From: Davidsoniella eucalypti
Lineage: Eukaryota; Ascomycota; Sordariomycetes; Microascales; Ceratocystidaceae
Length of the DNA: 64,000 nt
Direction: 5' to 3'
NCBI GenBank assembly: GCA_004009845.1
Contig: RMBW01000083.1
Span: 62,001-126,000, forward strand
The notes below the pieces were generated by a model. The model was not told the origin of the DNA, did no database searches, and saw only the letters and a list, made by a program, of their open reading frames with translations. The position numbers and the translations under genes were made by a program. This document shows positions 23,501 to 35,290 of the stretch, piece by piece. Position 1 is the first letter of the stretch; each line of letters opens with the position of its first letter.

Positions 23501-26500
23501 TACTGCCAGCGACGATACCATGCCCGGATACAAACCTTTGCATTTTCTCATGGATACAATCCCGTATTCTAGGAGATGATCGTTCTATCTTCCCTAGTCT
23601 TGTTGATGTCCTGGAAATTGCACAGTCTGCACCCAACAACGCACAAGCTGAGCTTTCTCCGTTACACAGATTTGTAGCATCTATAACGCCTCGTACATCG
23701 CTCCTCAAACGCTTCTTTTCTAATCTGAAGCCAGGTTCATCTTGTGCGGCTACTGTTGAAGCAATGTTCAAAGCTGGCTTAAGCTCGTCCATTACTTTGG
23801 AAGCGTTCCCTGAGGCGCTTATGCCGATCTTCTGGGACCCAATAATCTTGTGTCAAGCTTCTCCTCCGCCTCAATGGCCTCGCGAGCTACTGAAATTAAT
23901 CAATCGCTCGGATATCTGCCATAATATCCAAAGTTTAGGTGATGAGTCAGTAGCATTGCATACTCGGCGTCGTCCTCATCTTACAGTATGTTACCACCTA
24001 TCTTGATACAAAGCATTTGCTCGATTGAAGCCACTATACCCTTACTAGATGACTGACATTTAAACCTAGGCTTCATCTCATGCTGCTACATGGGATCTAC
24101 AATTGCTATGCCAGAGCACCAAGCAGGTTCCAAAGATTTCCGATATTGGTAACAGCAGTAACTTAACAAATATTGCGAAGGACGCCTTGCTCCGTGCTCT
24201 ATTCAAAGGTGATAGACGTCTTATGGATGCGCTGGATATGACTTCTACACTTTGCACGCGTGTAGTAACACTTTCACAAAAACAAGAGTGGACAGAGAGT
24301 GTGTATCTGGAGAAACAGAAAGATCTAGTATCACGAGTTGCGTGGTGTACACTAGCCGTTCCAATCGGCCGGGGTATGCTAACCTACGGACATCGTTTTC
24401 CTTTACCAACACAAAAGACCCCGACCCCGGGCTTTTGTTTGAACTGTGTCGTCAAGCCTACAAATGTGACCGTAGGCGTTGATCGGTCAGTTTTCACGGA
24501 AGAAAAGGTTTGCTGGAGTTTCTTCCATCAGGGCGTGTCTACCGGTCTGTGTATTTCTCCAAAGGCCAAAGGAATTGATACTTCATGGATCCTCTTCAAC
24601 AAGCCTGACCAAGAACTCAGCAATCGGCACGCTGGCCTCCTTTTAGCTCTTGGACTGAATGGACATCTACGGAATGTGGCAAAATGGGTGTCTTTTAAAT
24701 ACCTCACACCGAAACATAACATGACTTCCATCGGACTACTTCTCGGATTAGCAGTCTCCCATATTGGAAGCATGGATTCCCTAATTACTCGTCTGTTGTC
24801 TGTCCATGTCACACGGATGTTACCCCGTGGCGCGGCGGAGCTCAATCTATCTCCCTTGACACAGACGACCGGTATCATGGGGATTGGGCTGCTGTATTGT
24901 AACACCCAGCACAGGCGTATGAGTGAGATCATGCTGTCTGAAGTGCTTTATAGTCCCGAGACTGATGCGGACACTTTGCCGGAAGAGGACGATGGAGTCT
25001 TCGATACTCTAAGAAGCGAAGGATACCGACTTGCAACAGGCTTTGCCCTTGGCTTCATAAACCTCGGCAAAGGAGCCGACCTTAAAGGTCTTCATGATAT
25101 GGACGTGACCAACCGACTTTTGACAGCGGCCACTGCGCCAAAACGCGTTGAGCAGGTCAATGTTTTAGACCGCAGTGCGAGCGGTGCCGTCATCGCTCTA
25201 GCCTTGATACACATGAAGTCCGAGGATCCCCTAGTAGCTCGCAAAATCGATGTGCCAGACTCAATCGTACAATTCGATTACGTACGTCCGGATTTGCTGT
25301 TGCTTCGCACAGTAGCCAAGAACCTGATTCTTTGGTCACAAGTCGAACCGTCTATGGATTGGGTGTGCAAAAGTCTGCCATTAGCATACCGTCGCCGGGT
25401 CGACCTCTCAACCACTGTTCGCCTTACCAGCAGCGATCTTGCATTCTTTAGCATTCTTGGTGGCCTATGTTTTTCGATTGGCTTGCGCTTTGCGGGTTCG
25501 GCAAATCTCAAAGCCCGTGACTTACTTGTTCATTTCCTAGATCATTTCAGTCGACTATTGAACTTATCTAAGGGTGCTAATGGAAATGATCACGGCGTCA
25601 GTTGTTACGATGAAGAGTTGGCCAGACATACTCTCCGCACTTGTCAAGACATCACAGCATTGTCGTCGGCAGCAGTCATGTCTGGCACAGGAGATATCAA
25701 GGTCATGAGACGACTACGAGCTCTTCACGGACGCACAGATCCAGATGTGCCTTATGGCTCTCACATGGCCGCCCACATGGCTATTGGTATCATATTCCTC
25801 AGCATGGGATCGATGACACTAGGAACCAATAACCTTGCCATCGGTGCTCTGCTAGCTTCGTTTTATCCAGTCTTCCCAGCAACCGTCATGGACAACCGAG
25901 CCCATTTGCAAGCCTTCCGCCATCTTTGGGTCCTTGCTGCAGAAGCTCGTTGCATAGTGGTCTGTGATGCATCCTCAGGAGATGTCATCACGGCTCCCGT
26001 TACTATCACTATGAAGCCTCATGTTGGTGGTGCTCCTCAGACGCGCAATGCGCCATTTCTACTACCGCACATCGATGATATTTCACAAATTCATGTCCAT
26101 GGTGGCCCAGATTACTGGGACTCCCATATTGACTTCACTAGTAACCCTGAAGTAGCTATTGCATTCGCCAAAACCCACGAAGTCCATCTTCGCGCCCGGC
26201 CTGCAACCGACACACCGTTTGATGTTCTTGCCTCGGATAGCAATGCTGCCGTGTCTACACCAACCCCAAAGAAACCAGACCCTATGGAATGGCTCTTTCA
26301 TCTACCAGCGCTTGAGTCGATGTCTTCTGGTGATCAAGCCACTTTGCTTGACCCTCATATCACTTCTGGAGGGGGCGCTGTATCTGCAGCGTCTATCTCT
26401 GCTGTCGATGCTCGTCTAGAATTAGAAATGGCGTGTACTAATGGGACAAGTCGTGACTCTCTTCTAGGGTTGCGTATGCTATTTGATTGGGATGAAGCTC

Positions 26501-26625
26501 GGCAACGAACTAAAGAAAAGACTCACAATGATGAAACTCGCACAGAGGACACCGGAGGAGAGTGGTGGCTCAAAGATGATGTTCTACAGAAACTCAAGGC
26601 CCAGATCACGGTTCAAAGTATATGA
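20524..26625 (+). CDS. APC1: Anaphase-promoting complex subunit 1 (BimE type)
   Basis: Three exons join in frame: 20524-23434, 23495-23985 and 24070-26625, giving about 1985 residues, close to the roughly 2,070 of Aspergillus BimE. Apc1 is the largest scaffold of the APC/C ubiquitin ligase, which drives the exit from mitosis. The N-terminus MAQVTSLGLHQPTVL matches the start typical of fungal Apc1. A long, Ser-rich disordered insert occupies about residues 340-520. The C-terminal third carries the PC (proteasome/cyclosome) repeats, with recurring Gly-rich pairs such as AGLLLALGLNGHL, GLLLGLAVSHIG, and HMAIGIIFLSMG (about 1310-1740). The ATG at 20524 was chosen because nothing upstream in frame gives an ATG. 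Confidence 0.94.
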
Positions 26626-27562
26626 TGTCTAAAATCATGGCCATTTTCATAAAGAGAATATGGTGTTACTTGTACGGATCAAGATACAATATATTATTTA
26701 CGAGGTTTAAAGCATTGATAGAGAAGCATATTTAACGACTTTATGTTACATAGTCACGAACAATGATGGTTTTTTGACGTTACACGAATTTATTCAAGAT
26801 AGCCCTATATTATTCAATTCAACCCAAGTTCTAGAGATTCATTTCACATAATAAAAAAATATGATGCGTTAATATTTTTTTCATGATTTCGGTTAATAGT
26901 AGTATTTCTAGATGCCATCACCAATTCTCGACCCTCCCTCTGCAGAAACAGAAAACCCGAAAAGAAACCAAACTCCTTTTAAGTGGTAATGACAAAAAAT
27001 TGAAATGAGAATGAAAAGCAATTTAGAAGCAGGAAGCATGTAGCACTATCCCACCCTCCCCTTCCCATTTTGACACTGTTACGAAGATATCTATTATTTT
27101 GATTAGGCTTAGATATGGTCTCAACATCAATGCTAATACTGACCTCAACTCATCCAATCTCAAGAAACAGTCTAGATATCTTAAGCAAAGAGCATTAACA
27201 AGGTAAAAGGGTGGAGGTGGATAACTAGCGGTGATATAATCGCTCAACAACTAAAATGCGTCACAGCTTAGTATAAAGCAAAAAAGAAAATGAGGTGATA
27301 AGAATAAAAAAAATAAAAAAAATAAAACAGAAAAAAAACCTAGAGATGGGAATATCGACATGTGCGTAGCCTTGGGGAGGAAAAGCTTTTTTTTCAAGTC
27401 TAGAAAGAAATATTGATAGCAACCATGGATTACAGCGGTGGTCGACATTAGGGTAAACTATGCAAACAGACCTGTCCAACATGAATGCATACCAAGAAAA
27501 AAGTCGGAAAGGGGGACGAGGCATGGATGGATAGATGTATGGTTGGTTGGCAATAATTTTAT
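26626..27562. other. 3' flanks of APC1 and eIF3e (convergent)
   Basis: Two genes end facing each other across 0.94 kb. The sequence is AT-rich with A-runs near 27300-27340. No gene is seen; it should hold two transcript ends. Confidence 0.5.
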
Positions 27563-29038
27563 CTACTTGCTAAGTGCAGACGACATGACTGTAGTGCGGA
27601 AGAAAACACCCTTGGTCTTCTCGACGACCTGCTGGTGGACGTTGTTTTGAGGTTGGTTGATGGTGATAGTTCCAGCTTGAGCATCAATCTTGGCATCTAT
27701 CCGGCTTTCGTAGATCAGCTTGACGATCCACTTCTCACCATCATCGGGGTTAAGACCAAGCTTTTCAGACAGATCAGGAATGCTAACGCGGCTTGACACC
27801 TTGAAGTAGCTCTCGCAGATCAGGTGACGGGCAGCCTCGACGAAGGAATCAGAGCTGTTGAATAGGAAGAAGTCATTCTGGCAGACCTCTTCACTCTTCC
27901 GAAGAGCCTCTCTGGCGGCATCAAACTCGAAGTTGAGGTACAGGGCGCTGATGAACTCGATGACGGGGTCCTGGTACTCGTAAAGCTCTTGGCGCACATA
28001 GCGAACCACATCCTTCATCTGCTTTTGGTGAACACTGGAGCTGCGAGCACGGCTGCGGCCGGTAATAACAGCAGCAACCAGGTACCGAAGGATCCAAGGG
28101 CACGTCGTCTGGACAGTGTTGATGTAGTTGGGGCTGAAAAGCATCTCCAGCAGAGGCTCGCGGGCATTTTCATCGTTGAAAAGAGGGAACAACGACCAGT
28201 GGATCAGCATTGTGCGGTGGTCCAACTGTGCGCGGGGCTTGTTGAACAGCTTGGTCTCGATACCCTCCTTGACCTTGAGAATCTCTTCTAGGGCTTGCTC
28301 CCAGTTGGTATCCAAGATATCGCAGGCCAGCTTACCCCAAGTGGCCCGGGAGACCTTGTCATCGTCGGTTGATAGGACACGGAACTTGTACAGGAGATCG
28401 GCAGCAAGGGCGTAGTTTCCGCAGCGGAAGTGGAACTCGCCATTATCGAAGAGAGCATTGACCATATCGACGGTGACCTAGGACGCATGTGTTAGTATAT
28501 GCCAATCATAGACCATGGTGCGTCATTCTCTGTAGAAACATGGCCATATCTACAGCATATATGTGTCACATGTACTCTATCAAAAACCCAGACGACAACA
28601 CTACAGGTACAACTTATGGGATCAGGAGTAACATACGCCGTGGTCCTTCTCGAGGAACTGTAGGTTGGCAACCTTGTCGCTACGAAGGGCGTTGACGACC
28701 TCCTCCTGGGTCAGCAGGTCGGAGATAGTAGCGGTCTCACTCTCGCTCTTCTCGAGCTGGTCGAGGACGGCCTCGCGCTTCTTGGCGTACTCCTCAGGCG
28801 CGTTATCCACACCGTGAAGCTGGCAGTACATGCTCGCCACGTAGTCGGCCATGTTGGTGTCCTTCAGCAGGTGGATCTTAGCCTCGAGGATGTTTCTGAT
28901 GGCGGCTTCATCGTTTGCTTGTTGCGCACGCTGCGTCTCAAACTCGATCAGATGAAGGAAAAGATGACGAGAAAGCTGGGGAGCGAATTTATCGACCAGC
29001 GAGTAGCCTAGAGGCGAAGGGGTGGTATCAGCAGCCAT
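27563..29038 (-). CDS. INT6: Eukaryotic translation initiation factor 3 subunit E
   Basis: Two exons join in frame: 29038-28637 and 28477-27563, giving 438 residues, the usual length. eIF3e is a PCI-domain subunit of the eIF3 scaffold that loads mRNA on the 40S ribosome. The N-terminal part reads LVDKFAPQLSRHLFLHLIEF and NMADYVASMYCQLHG, strongly typical of the family. The splice joins EKDHG to VTVDMVNALF. The PCI module occupies about residues 250-400, with ARHLICESYFKVSSRVSI and the winged-helix segment KLGLNPDDGEKWIVKLI. The start at 29038 (MAADTTPSPLG) is the first ATG in frame. It shares a divergent intergenic region with mL49. Confidence 0.96.
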
Positions 29039-29721
29039 GATGAGTCTCGTGATAGTAGTAAAAAGGGCGTCGTGGATACGCTGTTGCAAGAGGAAGAAAT
29101 TTTGGGCCACAATAGATCAATGCAGTTAGGTGTTGGTTTGGTTTTTTTTTAGAATAGAAATCGGTGCTATTCAATGTCGGTAGGGCAAAGTAGTGCAAAC
29201 AAACGACAGAGAGAACACCAGTCAACAGAGCAAAAATACACGATGGAGGCACTTCAATTGATCGTGAAATTATTCAAGCGTCTCAGCTTTCTAGATCGAT
29301 CGTGGATTATCTAACAAAACGCTCAGAGCAACGCCAAAGATTTCCTATCATGCACCAAATCGACAAACCAAGGCCTACCGCAAATGCACACATTCTATTC
29401 ATTTTAGTTTTGATTTTGATTTAGTTCGATGGTGGGGAGCCCACATCCGCCCCTCCCCCTCCTTCCTTCTTTCAGAAAAAAAATTATTTCTAGCGAAAGT
29501 TAAAATATCTGCCAGCTGCTAGCGCTCTTTAGTGCCAGCTGTTCCGGTGCTTCACGCTTTCACGTGCTGTGTCACGTGCGGAATTAGCCGCTATTCACCC
29601 GCGCCTCTCTAATTTTGCTATCCATAACGTCTTTAGTCTATGATAACTCATAGTACGGGCCCATGGGTTGTATATTTAACGTCTACCAGCTCTATACATC
29701 TTGGATCTTGGATTGCACATC
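29039..29721. promoter_or_regulatory. Divergent promoter region between eIF3e and mL49
   Basis: A 683-bp region between two genes of protein synthesis transcribed outward. It contains two TCACGTG sites (29560-29566 and 29572-29578) 12 bp apart, described separately, and a C-rich stretch near 29450. Confidence 0.55.
29560..29578. promoter_or_regulatory. Paired CACGTG (E-box) sites
   Basis: Two copies of TCACGTG, with the CACGTG cores at 29561-29566 and 29573-29578, sit about 145 bp upstream of the mL49 start. The core is the known target of Cbf1-type bHLH factors in fungi. The 12-bp spacing puts both sites on nearly the same face of the helix. Function is inferred from motif and position only. 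Confidence 0.45.
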
Positions 29722-30213
29722 ATGTCTTTCTTCTCTTCAGCATCACGGACGGTCGCCGCTTCGGCATCAGGGCTCTCTTTAGTGCGTACCTATGCTACTG
29801 AGACCATTGTGATATCTAAAATACTAGCGAACCCAAGTCCTACCAGCGTCAAGACTCCAAGCCAAAGCTACTCTATTGCCAGGACTGCTTCCCAAAATCT
29901 GCCCATCTACCAAAACCAAGATCGTGCTTCAAAAGCCTTATCAACCATCATTCGTCGTATCTCGGGCAACGGCAATGCTTTAAAGCTGCAGCTACAAGAA
30001 GCTCTAGAAATCCCTAGTACTGATATCAAACTCAATCCCGTGACCAACCATATCACTATCAAGGTAAGAAAGATATAATTCGAGCAGAGTCGTATTATAT
30101 TCGCAAAAAACCACTGACCATGATACATTGTTGTTACTAACCACTATATCTAATGCAATTAGGGTCAACATTTGGATCGAGTAAAGGCGTGGTTGAGTTC
30201 TCAAGGTCTTTAA
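29722..30213 (+). CDS. IMG2: Mitochondrial large ribosomal subunit protein mL49
   Basis: Two exons join in frame: 29722-30063 and 30163-30213, giving 130 residues. The first 30 residues are rich in Ser, Arg and Ala and lack acids, as expected for a mitochondrial import signal. The mature part has YSIARTASQNLPIYQNQ, then a C-terminal half with IKLNPVTNHITIKGQHLDRV and a short tail after the splice junction. This matches the Img2/mL49 family, whose fold resembles the eIF1/SUI1 group and which binds the mitochondrial 54S subunit. The intron has the canonical branch sequence TTACTAAC. Expected size for fungal members is about 120-180 residues. Confidence 0.9.
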
Positions 30214-30830
30214 TAAACATTCATTGTGCCATCCAATATCCCAGTCACTTTCTTGCACCTGCTCAAACTTCCAATGACGCCATGTGCAAAATCAGCAAGA
30301 CTTGATGCTTATCAGCTCTAGTATATTCATCATACTAGCATAGAGTATCTCTCACAATCATAGTAGAAAGACGAGTTCAGAACTCTCTTCTTGTAATTAT
30401 CTGTAAATTATATCATGCCACCAGTAATAAAGTAGTAATAGATACCACGGACCTCGCAACTAGATATAACACATGGCTTTGAATCAAATTCATGTCAAAA
30501 CTATAACAATGTATCATACGTATATTTATACATAACAAGTCATAGAATACCAATTGTTATATGTTTCGAAGTTATAAACTATGTATGAAGAATATAATAT
30601 ATTGAATGAAGCCGTTGAAACCCCACCAGAACAGACAGATAAAATAATAAAAAAGATAATATAAGACACAATAGCAATAACCAAGCCCCTCCAATCCCTT
30701 CATGTACCAAAAAAGAAATGGAAAGATAGCAAAAACAAAAATGTAAAGTTATAACAATAAAGATATAGAAGACAATGATACTTGAGATGATTCAATGAAG
30801 ATATTCCCAATTGTGATGGAGATGATTCTC
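30214..30830. other. 3' flanks of mL49 and SWI1 (convergent)
   Basis: About 0.6 kb of AT-rich sequence between converging genes; no gene is seen. Confidence 0.5.
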
Positions 30831-33800
30831 TTATAATGACAACGCAGAGAGAGAACTTATTTGTTGGACAACTCCTTCACTAGTCCACTCTGGCGCAATG
30901 AAAGATAATGTGTTGATGAGCATCTCCTTGCTTGGTAGAGTTTCCGTGGGTACAGATTCATCATCTACCGGGTCTCTGCATTTATCAACCATCTTCTTGA
31001 TAACGCCAACAACCAAAGACACCATGTAGATCAACGACTCATCCTTCTTCGGTACAGAGCCCCTCGTAGCGATAGGCCGGGCTTGAAGATCATACTGAGA
31101 TCCCAAGAACTGCGAAAGATGCAAGAGGCTAGGTGCTATTCCATTGGCTGGTGAAAGCCACATTCTAACGACGGGAATTTCGTGATTGGGTGCCATGCTA
31201 AGCAGAATATCGGCGGCCAACAATCCTTGCATTAGGTATGGTTTTCTGCATTCCACTAACGTTGCGATCATAGGTTGGCGCGCATCTTTCGAATAATCGG
31301 GTATTGGTGATATGGCGAGAGCAAATGCGCGCGTGAGAAGCTCCAACGGATACTGTACTGACTGGTCGGTAGAGAATATGGTGCGATAGTGTGATCTATT
31401 AGGTTCGTCGCGCGCCAATATCTTCGCCAATGAGTCAACAGCATGTGGCAGGTAAGGGTGTGCCATTGAATCATAAGATTCAAAGAATACTGTACCATCA
31501 TTTTCATCCAGTGACGACGCAGGGACAAACATGAGGAGAAGATAGAGTAATGTCAAAGCATGATCTCGACTGGCAATCTCCATAGACGACGCCGCATTCG
31601 ATACGAGAATTATGCAATCCTTGAAGAAATCAAGGTTATTGGCTTCAGTACGCAGGAAGTTTCTTCTCGTTCCAATGTAACGAATCAGGGAGCAAAGGAG
31701 ATCTATCACCGAATCATCTGCTAGGGATGACAGATTCAACGCATCTTCAGAATGACATGACAGGTTGCGAAGGATGCTCATGATACAAAGAATTCGATCA
31801 ACGGATCTATGCATGACATACTCGGTTGATCCAAACTCCGGCGTATCGAGTACCTGGAAAGACTCTTCTTTTGTCAATCTCATGAGCTCCTCATATGATG
31901 GCAGTTCAATTTCGTCAGATATTTGTTCGCTATTGTCTAGCAAGATATCCAGTTGGTTCGTTGCACACTCGATCAAGACGTCCACCAGATCATCACAATA
32001 TTGTAGCTGCACAGCATGGAATTGATGTACAGAAGCAGTAACACTAGCAAGAGTATCGAGTGCCATGCGAATCTCGCTGTGCATACCAGACTCAATACTG
32101 CGTGTCAGTGCGGCAATGTCAATGTGGCCTAGTTCCTGTACGGGCGGCATGTCTGGCCGCATTCGCTCGAGATCAAAGCCGATGTTATTGAGGGTACTAA
32201 GATTCAAAACACCCCAAGTGCCTATCTCTCGACTGCGTGGGATGTATTCGCCAGTATCAGCAAGGAAGTTGGGCGGCTTTTCTAACATGACCATGCCGGG
32301 TGGAACAGTCGATGGGCCTAGAGGAGCGGCGCCGACATTCGTATTCGCATTCTGTAAGCCATGCTGGTCCGCTGTCTGTTCGATGCCACGTGACTGCGTG
32401 CTTCGTGAATGATTCGGTATAGCTTGGCCAGGTGTGTGAGGTTGCTGCAAGTTGTTGCTGGCTGCTATTGGCAATGGCTGAGGCGTGCTGGGCTGTTTGG
32501 CAAACTTCGAATTCGTGGGTGTGGTTGTCGCGGGCATCATGTGTGGCGGGAGCTGATGTAACGGAGGTTGCTGGGCGGGCAGTGGTTTTCCAGGCATAGT
32601 AGGAGTCCCCGGAACTCCGGAATTAGGCTGTGGGGGGCCTTGTTGGGCAATTTTTCGCTGATTTGCAGCCCACGCCTCTTCAAACTTGAGGAGATTTTGT
32701 TCGTAAATCATCCTCAAAACTTGAGGTATGTTTGTCATCTGGCTCGGGGGAAATTGTAGGGCCTGCGCAATATGAGGCCACTGGTTGGTTGCATTCACAC
32801 CTTTAAACATACCACGGCCTTGTACATGCTGGAACAGTAATAAGAGACTAACAGGCCGTGATCCAATCATGGGGTTAGGATCGAGCGGCAGGTTCTTAGC
32901 TGCGCAAAATCCGACGAGATTTTTCATGAATGTATCATGGTCCATACGCAGCATAGAACGCGGCTGGTTTCGGACGCCGGAACTAGGATGCTGGCCGTTA
33001 CCCATCGCAGGAGAATTCTGGCCGGCCTGAAGTTGAGATTGAGCAACACGACCGGTAGACTGCATCTGTGCCTGAGCCTGTGTTTGCGCCTGAGCTTGAG
33101 CCTGAGCTTGAGCTTGTGCCTGAACCTGAGCTTGAGCCTGAGCTTGAGCGGGTGGGATTCCCTGCGACTGCATGTGTTGTTGAAGTCGTGCTTGATAAGC
33201 AGCCGCCATCTTTTGTTGATCCATGGAGTTGCGTGGGTTGTGCATGGGAGCTTGCTGGTATAGGTGTTGTCCGCTCTGGGACGGCATTGGCATTGGCATT
33301 GGCATTGGGGCGGGCGTCGGGCCGGGTGATGGGCGCGGCTGTGAAGGCGAGGGTGCAGAGAAGTTCGGGTTATAGGAACTCTGCTGGATGTTCTGCATGT
33401 AAGGGTTTGGCTGAGGGGTACCGCTATCAGACGGAGCAGGTGATCCCTGGGAGTTATACTGCGGCGGGCCTGGTGAAAACGGGTGAGGAGATGCCGTTGC
33501 GACTCGCTGAGGGACACTTCCGGGGCGCAGAGGCTGATGCGACATCATCGGCGATGGAGTGGCATTTGCAGATCCATTGTGTGCGAGGTGAGGATATTGC
33601 GAAGATTGCGCTGTAGGGTTTTGCTGCTGGGAGGCTGACGGGAACGTGCCATTAAAACTTTGTTGCGATGTCTCGGAGCGCGTCGTGGGCAACATGCCTG
33701 GATTGGGACGGGGTGATCCGGCAAGGCTATCATCACGCGGGCGCGGTCTTTTCGATGGCACGACAGGATTGGTCTGGTAGGCGGCCGGTTGAAAGGCGGA

Positions 33801-34016
33801 TGGGGACGCGTTACGCATAGAGCCAACGCCGTTTTGCATATTCATCATGTTGTGGGGTTGGCCGGAAAACTGGTTGGGTTGGCCAAACGGGTTATTGTGT
33901 GCGATGAAAGCAGAGGGATCTATCATGGCCCCGGTGGTTGCCGCGGCCGATGGATCGGTCATAAGGGAGAAGCCGTTTCCATTGTGATTGGGAGGCTCAT
34001 TCATCCAAGCGCTCAT
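30831..34016 (-). CDS. SWI1: SWI/SNF chromatin-remodelling complex subunit with ARID domain
   Basis: A single uninterrupted frame from the ATG at 34016 gives 1061 residues; the frame stays open for 45 more codons upstream but without an ATG. Swi1 is the ARID subunit of the fungal SWI/SNF remodeller and acts in the nucleus. The N-terminal 350 residues are low-complexity (Pro, Gln, Ser, Asn, Met), with a run of alternating Gln-Ala near residues 288-316. The ARID spans about 358-450 (MDHDTFMKNLVGFCAAKNL, then QVLRMIYEQNLLKFEEAW). From about 630 to the end is the conserved C-terminal domain of the family, with HIDIAALTRSIESGMHSEIR and an armadillo-like helical region. The gene may have a non-coding first exon upstream. 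Confidence 0.9.
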   Translation of the reverse strand: MSAWMNEPPNHNGNGFSLMTDPSAAATTGAMIDPSAFIAHNNPFGQPNQFSGQPHNMMNMQNGVGSMRNASPSAFQPAAYQTNPVVPSKRPRPRDDSLAGSPRPNPGMLPTTRSETSQQSFNGTFPSASQQQNPTAQSSQYPHLAHNGSANATPSPMMSHQPLRPGSVPQRVATASPHPFSPGPPQYNSQGSPAPSDSGTPQPNPYMQNIQQSSYNPNFSAPSPSQPRPSPGPTPAPMPMPMPMPSQSGQHLYQQAPMHNPRNSMDQQKMAAAYQARLQQHMQSQGIPPAQAQAQAQVQAQAQAQAQAQAQTQAQAQMQSTGRVAQSQLQAGQNSPAMGNGQHPSSGVRNQPRSMLRMDHDTFMKNLVGFCAAKNLPLDPNPMIGSRPVSLLLLFQHVQGRGMFKGVNATNQWPHIAQALQFPPSQMTNIPQVLRMIYEQNLLKFEEAWAANQRKIAQQGPPQPNSGVPGTPTMPGKPLPAQQPPLHQLPPHMMPATTTPTNSKFAKQPSTPQPLPIAASNNLQQPHTPGQAIPNHSRSTQSRGIEQTADQHGLQNANTNVGAAPLGPSTVPPGMVMLEKPPNFLADTGEYIPRSREIGTWGVLNLSTLNNIGFDLERMRPDMPPVQELGHIDIAALTRSIESGMHSEIRMALDTLASVTASVHQFHAVQLQYCDDLVDVLIECATNQLDILLDNSEQISDEIELPSYEELMRLTKEESFQVLDTPEFGSTEYVMHRSVDRILCIMSILRNLSCHSEDALNLSSLADDSVIDLLCSLIRYIGTRRNFLRTEANNLDFFKDCIILVSNAASSMEIASRDHALTLLYLLLMFVPASSLDENDGTVFFESYDSMAHPYLPHAVDSLAKILARDEPNRSHYRTIFSTDQSVQYPLELLTRAFALAISPIPDYSKDARQPMIATLVECRKPYLMQGLLAADILLSMAPNHEIPVVRMWLSPANGIAPSLLHLSQFLGSQYDLQARPIATRGSVPKKDESLIYMVSLVVGVIKKMVDKCRDPVDDESVPTETLPSKEMLINTLSFIAPEWTSEGVVQQISSLSALSL

Positions 34017-34963
34017 TTCTGCTGTATTTCTATTTTTCAGAGACCCATCCGTAGACTGACTGGTGAATATAGAAACAATCAACCCGAGCGGCGATAACAC
34101 GATATGGGACGGCAAAATACGCGAAATACTCTGGGAGAAAGAGGACCACAATGTGACTGACTATTGGGCGCTAAGGTAAGGTGGTGTCGCAGTCGCTGCA
34201 ATTGACAATAGGTGCCTATCGCGATTAATAGCAAAATGTCGCGTCGCAACCCGATTGTTGAGTTAATAATATAGCCTCTGTGGCGACGACCCTGAGAAAT
34301 TACGGCCAGTTTTCGGCGTTGGAGATTGGGGAATTTGTTTGTTTTCGGAAGCGCAATTATTGATAGATTAAAATGAAAGTGCTCGAAGTTGGTAGATGGC
34401 GGTTGGGATAATTATAAAATAAAAAAAATAACAAAAAATCCTTATGGTGACAAGATATATTTGCTTAACGGAGTCCAGACTATACTGCAGGTAGCTGCTG
34501 AACGATTGTTTCTAAGCCTATTCTACAATTATGCTTTGTCCATCGCGGGATGAAGGATATCGGCAAAACTGCAAAATAATACCAAGTGGCTATTGGATGT
34601 GGTGGCAGGAACGTCGTGTCTAGTTTTCTAGTCTTCTAGTCTTTTAGTAATACTGTTGCTGTTGGCAGTAAACAAGAGAGCAGATGAAATTCGTACCAGA
34701 GCCGGATCCAGTGAACCACAGGGAGAAATCAAAAAGAGGCGAAGCACGGTTATCAAGGTTTTGCTGCGTGCTTTGATTATTACTATTACGCTAGTTTTCT
34801 CAACGCTTCCCAGTCGCGTCATCTAGAAACGCCACAACGTTTCGTGTGCTGTGGCGTCGTGCAGTTAGTAGAGACGTGGCACAATGGAGCCATGTGCTAA
34901 TAAAGTTGCCGCTATATCCTTGTTAGTTTGTATAGATTCTCTTCATATGTATATATACATGTA
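34017..34963. other. Upstream region of SWI1
   Basis: Holds the SWI1 promoter and leader. A 7-bp perfect inverted repeat with a 13-base loop lies at 34830-34856 (CGCCACA and TGTGGCG). No gene is supported; a short minus-strand frame at 34628-34822 has no domain. Confidence 0.45.
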
Positions 34964-35290
34964 CTGAAGTCCCCTGTGCTTATGGTAGTGAGGGTTTGGG
35001 CACTCATGAAGTTATGCAGAAGGGGTTTATAATACAAGGAGCTACAAAATGCTTGGAGATTGTGAGACAGCCAACGTGGAAAGGATTGGATTAGAAGTTG
35101 AAATGCGCAGGAATAGCATATAACATGTTCTGTATCTCAGTGGCCTGTCACTGTTGAGAAGTAGGTTATCCTTCACCTTACATTGTATACTAGTATTAGA
35201 TCAGGGCTGTATATCTTAGGATACCGAGGTGCTACAGATACATAGCTCTTAAAGCTCCATTTCTACGTTAATAAAAATGATTTAAAAATA
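34964..35290 (+). repeat. Dispersed repeat, copy B
   Basis: About 327 bp similar to copy C in reverse complement over nearly its full length and to copy A over its 3' half. Shared blocks include GGGTTTATAATACAAG, AGCTACAAAATGCTTGGAG, AGAAGTTGAAATGCGCAGGA, ATGTTCTGTATCTCAGT and AAAGCTCCATTTC. The 3' end is TTAATAAAAATGATTTAAAA, which is A-rich. Relative to C it has several small insertions and deletions. Confidence 0.88.

Noticed and set aside
33068..33616. Long plus-strand frame with Pro-Glu-Leu repeats
   Set aside because: It is the antisense reading of the Gln-Ala array and low-complexity N-terminus of SWI1.
34830..34856. Short inverted repeat CGCCACA/TGTGGCG as a terminator or transposon end
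   Set aside because: A single 7-bp stem with a 13-base loop is expected by chance at this scale, and no paired element end was found.
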